From: an uncultured Nitrososphaerota archaeon
Lineage (GTDB): Bacteria > Bacillota > Clostridia > Oscillospirales > Ruminococcaceae
NCBI GenBank assembly: GCA_934869045.1
Contig: CAKXAF010000112.1
Span: forward strand, 2,228 to 8,225
Reading direction: 5' to 3'
Length of the DNA: 5,998 nucleotides
Each line of letters opens with the position of its first letter. Positions within the stretch are counted from its first letter, which is position 1. A model generated the notes under the pieces. The model was given only the letters and a program-made list of their open reading frames with translations, was not told the DNA's origin and did not search any database. Positions 1-5,168 of this stretch are shown piece after piece. Made by a program: the position numbers and the translations under genes.

Positions 1-686
1 TCATTTTTCACCGTGACGCCGGAAACCGTGTTATTGCCTTTGGTCCCGGAGCCCAGGCTGGTCACATTGGTCTTGGCAATGCGCCGGCCGGACTTCAAGA
101 TGTAGCTGGCCGAGGTGCTGCCAACCACATAGTCAATCGTGCCTTTGGGAAGGTTGAAATAATAGGGAGCCGCATAATCCTCCCCCCGGTCCACTGAACT
201 AAAAATATCGGCATAGTCCGGCTTGACTACTACCATATCGCCGCTGACCGGCTCAATATTGGAATCCGCCGGAGGATCAACCACCACCGTGACGTTCTTT
301 TCCGCGATGGACAGCGCCCCGCCCGTGCGGCTTTCGGAACGGCCGCCAAGCTTGGCCGTAAAGCGGATTTCACCGAGGCTTGTCCCCTCCGCAGCCTTGG
401 GAACCGTGTAGATCCCCTCATACCAAAACGCACTATCCTCTTTTTCAGAGGTTGCAGACAGGACAACCGTCTGACCGTTTATCTCCGCCGTAACGGTGCT
501 TCCGGAGGCCGCCAGAGCGCGCAGGGCCACCTTCTGCCCCACCCGCACGCTGACGCCGCCCTTGGGCGAAACGTCCTGTAAAAGCTGTACCATTGCCGTG
601 CCGACCGCTGAAGCCGGCATGGCGGAAAACAAGATTGCAATCACCGACAGAAGGGACACGATCCCAAGCTTCACTTTTCTTTGCAT
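1..686 (-). CDS. Exported protein with Ig-like region, N-terminal part (possible cell-wall amidase)
   Basis: Reading from ATG at 686-684, the minus strand is open for 228 codons up to base 1 with no stop, so the C-terminal part lies outside the window. AAAAGGA lies 10 bases upstream of the ATG. Residues 1-27 form a Sec signal peptide (RKVK, hydrophobic core, MPASA with cleavage after Ala27). Residues 40-130 alternate like an Ig or fibronectin-type beta sandwich (VSVRVGQKVALRA, TAEINGQTVVLS, WYEGIYTVP, ALSIAE). A Pro/Asp-rich linker follows, then a second unit (150-208) with VVVKPDYADIF, FNLPKGTIDYVVG and SYILKSGRRIAKTNV. That second pattern resembles, from memory, regions ahead of the catalytic domain in clostridial N-acetylmuramoyl-L-alanine amidases; no catalytic residues are visible, so this is only a suggestion. 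The GHL10 lipoprotein gene is 64 bases upstream in the same direction and the two may be co-transcribed. The coding sequence itself is well supported; its function is not. Confidence 0.85.
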   Translation of the reverse strand, partial: MQRKVKLGIVSLLSVIAILFSAMPASAVGTAMVQLLQDVSPKGGVSVRVGQKVALRALAASGSTVTAEINGQTVVLSATSEKEDSAFWYEGIYTVPKAAEGTSLGEIRFTAKLGGRSESRTGGALSIAEKNVTVVVDPPADSNIEPVSGDMVVVKPDYADIFSSVDRGEDYAAPYYFNLPKGTIDYVVGSTSASYILKSGRRIAKTNVTSLGSGTKGNNTVSGVTVKN

Positions 687-718
687 GTCTTTTTTATCCT
701 TTTCAACGTCGCAGTTTT

Positions 719-733
719 GCCGCTTTTTGCGGC
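719..733. other. Short perfect hairpin in the GHL10/exported-protein gap
   Basis: GCCGC-TTTTT-GCGGC (plus strand) is a 5-bp GC stem with a 5-base loop in the 64-base gap between the two exported-protein genes. On the minus strand, the coding direction, it is followed by AAAAC and not by T, so it is not a normal terminator for the GHL10 gene. On the plus strand it is followed by a pyrimidine run ending in six T, but no plus-strand gene is present to be terminated. Confidence 0.4.
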
Positions 734-750
734 TCTCTCTTTTTTGCCGG

Positions 751-2064
751 TCACCCGACTGGTTGTGCCTTTTCCGAAAGCAGCGGCAGAAAACTCTCAA
801 GCGCCTTTTCCATGGCGGGTTGATGCTCCGCATCCGGCTGAAAAATGCTCCCATACCGGAACAGCATCACCCCGCCGTAAGCGGACAGCTTCCGGGATTC
901 CGCGATCTGATTCGCCAGCAGATCCGGGTCCTCCATCCATTCGGACGCCCCTTCCCCGGCATAAGAATCCGGACTGCCGATCTTGTATGCCGCCAGCCCT
1001 ATTATCAGGCGGACGCCGCTGTCCTCCGCCAGCCGGTTCCATTCCTCTGCCGTATCCGAAAAAGGGGCCGCCGTATTACGAAAGCCGTAATAAAGCTGCG
1101 GAGCCAAATAATCCAGGCATCCTGGCTCTTTGGCCCATCGTTCCAGATCGATAAACAGATCGTCCGTATTCTGGGACATTTTTCCTCTGGGGCTCACGCC
1201 GAACTGGGCTGACGGATTTGCCCTTTTCACGGCAGCGCTCAGCTCCCGGACCATTTGAAAGGTGTTTTCCCTCCGCCAGTCGGCCTGGTTGAGGGTTCCG
1301 CCTTCCCCGCAATAGGCTTGGTAGGAGGCTGCGTCTATGGAAAAATCCAAAGACGGGGGGTAAAAATAGTCGTCGATGTGAACACCATCCACAGCGTAGT
1401 TGGCTGCCAGCTCCGCCGCTCCATCCGCTATGAGCTTCCGTGCTTCCGCTGAGGCTGGATTCAGATAAACCCGCCCCTCCAGCAGGATCAGGTGCTCCGC
1501 CCGGAGCGCTGGATCATCATACCACTGACGGAGAAGAAATTCCTGCGGCACTGAGGCCGCTTCCGCTTCGGTCATAGCCCGCATGGGATTGATCCAGGCG
1601 TGGAAGGACAGCCCGTTCTCTGCAGCTTTCGCAGTCATAATCTCCATTGGGTCATAGGAAAGTGCGCCGCCTGCCAGATTTGACCACGGAAAATACGCAG
1701 AAGGATAAAAGCTGTCCCCAAAAGGCCGCACCTGGACGATCAGCGTGTTCAGGCCCGCTGACCGGCAGTTTTCCGCCATAGCGGAAAAGCCCTCCGAAAA
1801 TTCCGCCTCCGTTTTCCCGCGGAGTAGCGGCGCCAGATCCAGATAAGCGATCCAGACCGCCCGCATTTCCTCCGGCTCTTCCGAAGAGGCAGACAATTCC
1901 CCCTCCCGCAAGCCGCTGAGAATCTTTGACAGCACACCGGGCCCCTGATCCTTCGAAATGCTGCTTTCGGCCGTCGGAGCGTTTCCAACAGCCGGAAAGG
2001 AGCATGCGCTCAGAGCCAGCGCAGCTGCCAGAGCCGCTGCCAACTGCTTCCATCCTTTTTTCAC
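751..2064 (-). CDS. Lipoprotein with GHL10 (DUF187) glycosyl-hydrolase-like domain
   Basis: A 437-residue exported lipoprotein. The GTG start at 2064 gives a textbook lipoprotein signal (KKGWK, then an Ala/Leu core, then lipobox LSAC with Cys21) and has GGGGTGG just upstream; the longer frame from TTG at 2121 lacks a ribosome site and puts 19 odd residues ahead of the signal. After a Ser-rich linker (28-65) comes the GHL10 TIM-barrel pattern: MRAVWIAYLDL (67-77), QVRPFGDSFYPSAYFPWS (111-128), HAWINPMR (155-162), YLNPASAEAR (200-209), VDGVHIDDYFYP (225-236), FGVSPRGK (288-295), YLAPQLYYGF (319-328) and GGVMLFRYGSIF (397-408). Acidic D231/D232 in the HIDDYFYP motif are likely active-site residues. 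The family includes YngK of Bacillus and DigH of E. coli, the latter cutting glycan strands stripped of peptides. Action on peptidoglycan at the outer membrane face is inferred. The next gene downstream also encodes an exported protein. Confidence 0.9.
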   Translation of the reverse strand: MKKGWKQLAAALAAALALSACSFPAVGNAPTAESSISKDQGPGVLSKILSGLREGELSASSEEPEEMRAVWIAYLDLAPLLRGKTEAEFSEGFSAMAENCRSAGLNTLIVQVRPFGDSFYPSAYFPWSNLAGGALSYDPMEIMTAKAAENGLSFHAWINPMRAMTEAEAASVPQEFLLRQWYDDPALRAEHLILLEGRVYLNPASAEARKLIADGAAELAANYAVDGVHIDDYFYPPSLDFSIDAASYQAYCGEGGTLNQADWRRENTFQMVRELSAAVKRANPSAQFGVSPRGKMSQNTDDLFIDLERWAKEPGCLDYLAPQLYYGFRNTAAPFSDTAEEWNRLAEDSGVRLIIGLAAYKIGSPDSYAGEGASEWMEDPDLLANQIAESRKLSAYGGVMLFRYGSIFQPDAEHQPAMEKALESFLPLLSEKAQPVG

Positions 2065-2168
2065 ACATTCCACCCCGCATCTGCAAGCGTTTGCCGCGGA
2101 ACGGAGATCCTCCCGTTTCAACAGTGCCGTTTTTTTGCCGCGCTGTTGCAGAGAGGCCTTGGAAATGT
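2065..2168 (-). other. Intergenic gap between the SipW-like gene and the GHL10 lipoprotein gene
   Basis: A 104-base gap. It holds one imperfect hairpin on the minus strand (AACGGGAG / CTCCGTT around 2101-2118, one bulged base) with no T run, so it is not a clear terminator. A GGGAGG at 2116-2111 leads to no start codon at proper spacing. A weaker GGGGTGG (2076-2070) sits ahead of the GTG at 2064. No convincing promoter was found, so read-through from the SipW-like gene is possible. Confidence 0.5.
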
Positions 2169-3155
2169 TTACCGGTCCGGGGCAACAATAATATCTATTC
2201 GATACCCATCCGTTTTAACACGGATTTCTCTCGGACCGGAAAGCGGAAACTGCGCGGCCTCCTCCCCATCGAGGGTCAGACGCAGAATCGGGGAGGAGGA
2301 AGATGGGACGTCTGGGATGATGACCCGTTCCAAGCTCGAAGATTCCTGCTGCCGGACAATAGGGTTGAAGTCCAAAGCGCTATATTTATCGGAAAGGCTG
2401 TCCGGCGAAACGTCCTCGTCCGGCTCTCCGGTATCCCGGAGGGCGCGGGAAGGCTCTCCGCCGTCCATCTCCCGCCGAAGCGGCGACTGATAAGGCCGTA
2501 CACGGCCGTCACCGGTAAAATCGGCTGTCACGTCGACAAAATTCTCCCGCCGGTCGTCGGCGGCATGGGAAGCAAGCTTTCTCTGCAATCCCTGCGGCCC
2601 TTCGCCCGTGCGGATGGAACCGGAACGCGCGTAGTGGATCAGCTGAAGCAGCTCAATCAGGAAAAACAACAGACAGGGCGCGACTATCACACAGAGAAGG
2701 CCCTTTCCTGTCATTAGAAAGTCCCAAAATGACCCCAGAAACGGGATGGCCCCCGCCGCACGAAATCCGATTTCCTGGAGGGGGAGTTCCTGGGGATCTG
2801 CGGTGCGGTCCATTTTGACCAGTGCGGTGGAGATGCCGTCTTTCTCCATAATATTGACGATCCGGGAGAGGGTGCCTCCCTGTCCATCCGCACGGCCGTA
2901 AACCACTGCGTCACCGGAGCGCAGGCTCTGGGGAACCGTTTCACTGAGAAGGAGCAGGCTTCCATCAGCGAATTCCGGCTCCATATCCGCGCCGTGTACC
3001 ACCATAAGCTCATATCCCAGCACACGGGTTGGGACACCGCGGTCGCGATTGCGCCACAGCCACCAGCAAAGCCCGGCAAACAGCAGCATCACTGCAACAA
3101 AAATCGTGATGACCGTCAGCCCGCCTGAGCGGCCTGCCCGCTTGGATTTTCCCAT
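2169..3155 (-). CDS. SipW-type (S26B) signal peptidase homologue, probably inactive, with C-terminal extension
   Basis: A 328-residue membrane protein. Its first 175 residues follow SipW/archaeal-type signal peptidases: basic N-terminus, membrane segment (about 13-34), VLGYELMVV (45-53), MEP (58-60) followed by a GSLLL strand, SGDAVVY (80-86), SRIV (97-100), then AIPFLGSFWDF (136-146) and a second membrane segment (about 152-173). Active family members cut secretory signal peptides outside the membrane with Ser-His-Asp. Here the serine before MEP is Asp57, the histidine before RI is Ser97, and only Asp116 is kept. Recalled catalytic positions in B. subtilis SipW (47, 87, 106) are each offset by exactly 10, so the substitutions are not an alignment slip. 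Residues 176-328, probably cytosolic, are a charged, Ser/Asp-rich linker ending in a short beta-like unit (290-326). Own promoter and a strong ribosome site; no frame damage. Peptidase activity is doubtful; a binding or scaffold role is inference. Confidence 0.8.
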   Translation of the reverse strand: MGKSKRAGRSGGLTVITIFVAVMLLFAGLCWWLWRNRDRGVPTRVLGYELMVVHGADMEPEFADGSLLLLSETVPQSLRSGDAVVYGRADGQGGTLSRIVNIMEKDGISTALVKMDRTADPQELPLQEIGFRAAGAIPFLGSFWDFLMTGKGLLCVIVAPCLLFFLIELLQLIHYARSGSIRTGEGPQGLQRKLASHAADDRRENFVDVTADFTGDGRVRPYQSPLRREMDGGEPSRALRDTGEPDEDVSPDSLSDKYSALDFNPIVRQQESSSLERVIIPDVPSSSSPILRLTLDGEEAAQFPLSGPREIRVKTDGYRIDIIVAPDR

Positions 3156-3160
3156 ACCCG

Positions 3161-3167
3161 CACCTCC
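3161..3167 (-). promoter_or_regulatory. Ribosome binding site fixing the SipW-like start
   Basis: GGAGGTG ends 5 bases before the ATG at 3155-3153, a near-ideal Shine-Dalgarno site. It selects this ATG over the in-frame TTG 96 bases upstream, which is the -35 box of the promoter. Confidence 0.9.
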
Positions 3168-3222
3168 ATGATCCCCTTTTTCACCGGATTCCGGGGGAGT
3201 TTGACAAAAAACTACACCTCCT

Positions 3223-3251
3223 ATTATTATACAGATTGCCCATCTTGTCAA
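3223..3251 (-). promoter_or_regulatory. SigA-type promoter of the SipW-like gene
   Basis: On the minus strand a perfect -35 TTGACA (3251-3246) is followed after exactly 17 bases by AATAAT (3228-3223, one mismatch). An overlapping perfect TATAAT (3231-3226) sits at a too-short 14-base spacing. Transcription would start near 3216, leaving a leader of about 60 bases. The frame of the downstream gene is open back to the TTG of this -35 box, which is further reason not to use that upstream start. Confidence 0.75.
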
Positions 3252-3278
3252 GAATAGAAAGAAGAAAACTTCCTCGAG

Positions 3279-3962
3279 TTATTCCCCTGCCTTATAATCA
3301 TTAATCTCCCCCAACAGCTCCTGATCATCTGTCAATACGTGCGTGTAGCTCTCCGGGACACTGCCGACCAGCACGGTTTCCGCCAGAACGTATTCCGTTG
3401 GCACCTCTACATCTACCCGGTACTGGGAGAGAATCGCACCGGCTTTGACCTCTACGGAAAGCAGCACCTGATGACGGGTCTGGTTGATCCCGCAGGACTC
3501 GAACCGACTGAGAATCCTGGTCGACACGCTCCCTTCCGGCAGGAAGCGGTAGGTCAGCGGCGGCCCCTTTCCGGACAGCAGCCCGCTTCCCAGCAAAGAA
3601 CCCAGCGGGATTTTCAGCTCCCGCTGCCCTGCCTGCTGAAGGTTTTGAAGGATCCGCCCGGTCACCTGAAGCTTCAGCAGGTTTACCGCCTGCATATTGA
3701 CCTCTACGGCCTGAATTTCGCCCTCCTGACTTCGGGAAACTGCAACCAGAGGCGTCTCTGCAAAGGAGGCAACCACGTCTTCGATCCCCTGGTTCATCGC
3801 CGTTTCTGCCGTGACCCGCGAACGGTATTCCGCCATCGTGACCGCCACCGGCCGCAGATTCTTTTCAACGGTGGCATAAAACAGGCCTCCCGCCATCAGA
3901 ACCACCGCCAATATCCAGACAGCTGGGTTTCCCCGTCGCTTACGCCTGTGTCTCAGCCCCAT
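3279..3962 (-). CDS. yunB: Sporulation protein YunB
   Basis: A 227-residue protein with the layout of the YunB family: a very basic N-terminus (GLRHRRKRRG), one membrane segment at about 14-31, then an extracytoplasmic domain. Recognisable family motifs are the MNQGIEDVVASF helix (56-67), the IPLGSLLGSGLLSGKGPPL block (118-136), the hallmark CGINQTRHQ (157-165) and AETVLVGSVPESY (194-206). YunB is conserved in endospore formers and in B. subtilis is expressed in the mother cell during sporulation; its biochemical role is unknown. Its membrane anchor suggests action in the forespore or mother-cell envelope. The start at 3962 is chosen by its ribosome site. Neighbours are pfkA, separated by a terminator, and a SipW-like gene with its own promoter, so yunB may be a single-gene unit switched on in sporulation. 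No frame damage is seen. Its presence is the main evidence that this organism makes spores. Confidence 0.95.
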   Translation of the reverse strand: MGLRHRRKRRGNPAVWILAVVLMAGGLFYATVEKNLRPVAVTMAEYRSRVTAETAMNQGIEDVVASFAETPLVAVSRSQEGEIQAVEVNMQAVNLLKLQVTGRILQNLQQAGQRELKIPLGSLLGSGLLSGKGPPLTYRFLPEGSVSTRILSRFESCGINQTRHQVLLSVEVKAGAILSQYRVDVEVPTEYVLAETVLVGSVPESYTHVLTDDQELLGEINDYKAGE

Positions 3963-3969
3963 AAAATCG

Positions 3970-3979
3970 CCCCCCTTTT
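3970..3979 (-). promoter_or_regulatory. Ribosome binding site fixing the yunB start
   Basis: AAAAGGGGGG is followed by 7 bases and the ATG at 3962-3960. The frame is open to an earlier start at 4028, but that would begin immediately next to the pfkA terminator hairpin, has no ribosome site, and would add 22 residues ahead of the typical basic N-terminus and membrane segment. Confidence 0.7.
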
Positions 3980-3984
3980 CCCTG

Positions 3985-4012
3985 TATCCTATGCAAAACC
4001 GGAAAAAACGGT
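3985..4012 (-). promoter_or_regulatory. Sporulation-type promoter candidate (SigK/SigE class) of yunB
   Basis: The minus strand reads AC (4012-4011), 17 bases, then CATAGGATA (3993-3985). This fits the recalled SigK consensus AC-N16/17-CATA-NNN-TA and is close to the SigE -10 box CATACAAT (two mismatches in the last four bases), though no good SigE -35 ATA is seen. It lies between the pfkA terminator and the yunB start, giving a very short leader of about 15 bases. In Bacillus subtilis yunB is, as recalled, under SigE control. The short motif could arise by chance; its position and target gene support it. Confidence 0.45.
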
Positions 4013-4031
4013 CACCTTTTCGCCTCAAAAT

Positions 4032-4068
4032 GACAAAAAGCGTCCCGCCTGTTAAGACGGGACGCTTT
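4032..4068 (-). terminator. Rho-independent terminator of pfkA
   Basis: On the minus strand an 11-bp perfect stem is formed by AAAGCGTCCCG (4068-4058) and CGGGACGCTTT (4047-4037) around a 10-base loop. The run of T at the stem end continues to 4035 (five T in all) and a further T-rich stretch follows. It starts 10 bases after the pfkA stop. The opposite strand has only a broken T run, so the terminator chiefly serves pfkA. Confidence 0.92.
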
Positions 4069-4078
4069 CAAAAATTAC

Positions 4079-5044
4079 TCAGAAAGAAATATCATTGGCA
4101 ATGTTATAGAGATCCATGGGGAACTCCTTCTTCATTGCAAGGGCTTCCTGAATGTCAAAATCGACGATTTTGCCCTGCTGCTGCCCAACGACCCGGTTAC
4201 CGATGCCACGGCTCAGCAGTTCCACAGCGTGATACCCCATTCTGCTGGCGACAACACGGTCCGTAACGGTAGGGCTTCCGCCGCGCTGAACATGGCCGAG
4301 AACGGTCTCACGAGATTCGATACCCGTGCGCGCTTCAATCTCCTGAGCGATCCCCTTCACGTTGCCGATGCCTTCGGCAACCATAATGATGAAGTGTTTT
4401 TTGCCGAGAGCACGGGCGGCCTCGATCTTCTCGATCATCTGATCCATGTTCAAGCCAATTTCCGGCACGACAATATAGGTGGCGCCGCAAGCAATACCGC
4501 AGTTCAGGGCGATATACCCAGCGCGACGGCCCATGACCTCAACTACGCTGCAGCGGTCATGGGATTGGGCGGTGTCACGAATCTTGTCGACCATTTCCAT
4601 GGCGGTATTCATCGCCGTGTCGTAGCCAATGGTGTACTCGGTGCAGGCAATGTCGTTATCAATGGTTCCAGGCAGACCCACACAGGGAATCCCTACAGAG
4701 GAAAGGTCGCCGGCCCCGCGGAAGGAACCGTCGCCACCGATGACAACCAGACCGTCCAGACCCACCTTTTCACACATCGCCTTGCCTTTCAGCACACCTT
4801 CCATATCGCGGAATTCCTTGCAGCGAGCAGTATAAAGGATGGTGCCGCCACGCTGGATGGTGTCAGATACGCTGCGCATATTCATTTCGACCATATCGCC
4901 GTTGATTAAGCCGTTATAGCCCCGCATTACGCCGAGGACCTTCATATCTTTTTTCAGCGCGGCCCGTACCACAGCACGGACTGCAGCATTCATGCCGGGC
5001 GCGTCGCCGCCGCTTGTCAGTACACCAATTGTTTTGACGTTCAT
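4079..5044 (-). CDS. pfkA: ATP-dependent 6-phosphofructokinase
   Basis: A complete 321-residue enzyme, the usual length of bacterial PfkA (about 319-320). It phosphorylates fructose 6-phosphate to fructose 1,6-bisphosphate, the committed step of glycolysis, as a cytosolic homotetramer. Visible motifs are the nucleotide loop TSGGDAPGMNAA (10-21), GGDGS (103-107), the catalytic loop PGTIDND (125-131, with D129 matching the E. coli base Asp127), R164, MGRRAGY (171-177), AEG (223-225) and GHVQRGGSP (250-258, containing the substrate ligands H251 and R254). Glycine in both GGDGS and PGTIDND marks the ATP form; PPi-dependent enzymes carry Asp and Lys there. Several residues of the E. coli allosteric site appear kept (R23, R27, R156, K215), while Leu213 seems to replace one lysine, so effector response may differ. 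The gene has its own promoter and is followed 10 bases after the stop by a terminator, so it is probably monocistronic. Confidence 0.98.
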   Translation of the reverse strand: MNVKTIGVLTSGGDAPGMNAAVRAVVRAALKKDMKVLGVMRGYNGLINGDMVEMNMRSVSDTIQRGGTILYTARCKEFRDMEGVLKGKAMCEKVGLDGLVVIGGDGSFRGAGDLSSVGIPCVGLPGTIDNDIACTEYTIGYDTAMNTAMEMVDKIRDTAQSHDRCSVVEVMGRRAGYIALNCGIACGATYIVVPEIGLNMDQMIEKIEAARALGKKHFIIMVAEGIGNVKGIAQEIEARTGIESRETVLGHVQRGGSPTVTDRVVASRMGYHAVELLSRGIGNRVVGQQQGKIVDFDIQEALAMKKEFPMDLYNIANDISF

Positions 5045-5050
5045 GGATAA

Positions 5051-5056
5051 CCCTCC
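5051..5056 (-). promoter_or_regulatory. Ribosome binding site fixing the pfkA start
   Basis: GGAGGG lies 6 bases upstream of the ATG at 5044-5042. This decides the start: the frame stays open to an earlier start codon at 5065, but that would place the GGAGGG inside the coding sequence and add seven residues ahead of the conserved MNVKTIGVLTSGG N-terminus. Confidence 0.85.
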
Positions 5057-5101
5057 AGTAATCATTCTGCGTTTCTTGCCATGTAATCGAATACAATATC
5101 C

Positions 5102-5129
5102 ATTGTAGTGTTTTTTGGACAGCTGTCAA
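5102..5129 (-). promoter_or_regulatory. Vegetative (SigA-type) promoter of pfkA
   Basis: On the minus strand a perfect -35 box TTGACA (5129-5124) is followed by a 16-base spacer and a -10 box TACAAT (5107-5102, one mismatch to TATAAT). Transcription would begin near 5095 and give a leader of about 50 bases before the pfkA start. A perfect 10-bp palindrome, GACAGCTGTC (5118-5127), overlaps the -35 box and could serve as an operator, but no regulator is known. The boxes are read directly; activity is inferred. Confidence 0.75.
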
Positions 5130-5168
5130 GGGAATTTTGGAAGATTGTGCGAATTATCCATAAAATTG

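Noticed and set aside
496..1212. Long plus-strand open frame of 238 codons.
   Set aside because: It runs antisense across the start of the exported-protein gene and the end of the GHL10 gene, has no recognisable domain and is a shadow of GC-rich coding sequence.
2099..2118. Imperfect hairpin between the SipW-like and GHL10 genes, considered as a terminator.
   Set aside because: It has a bulge and no T run after the stem on the minus strand.
1926..2717. Plus-strand open frame of 263 codons.
   Set aside because: It is antisense to the ends of two well-supported genes, shows no family motif and has no ribosome site.
3181..3221. Leader mini-gene: GGAGG (3221-3217), then TTG at 3207 and eight codons to TGA at 3181, ahead of the SipW-like gene.
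   Set aside because: The predicted transcription start near 3216 leaves the GGAGG outside the message. The peptide is only eight residues long, with a rare start codon.
3339..4055. Plus-strand open frame of 238 codons opposite yunB.
   Set aside because: The minus-strand frame carries the YunB hallmark motifs; the plus frame has odd composition and no ribosome site.
4229..4909. Plus-strand open frame of 226 codons opposite pfkA.
   Set aside because: It is a mirror of the highly conserved PfkA frame, with no motif of its own.
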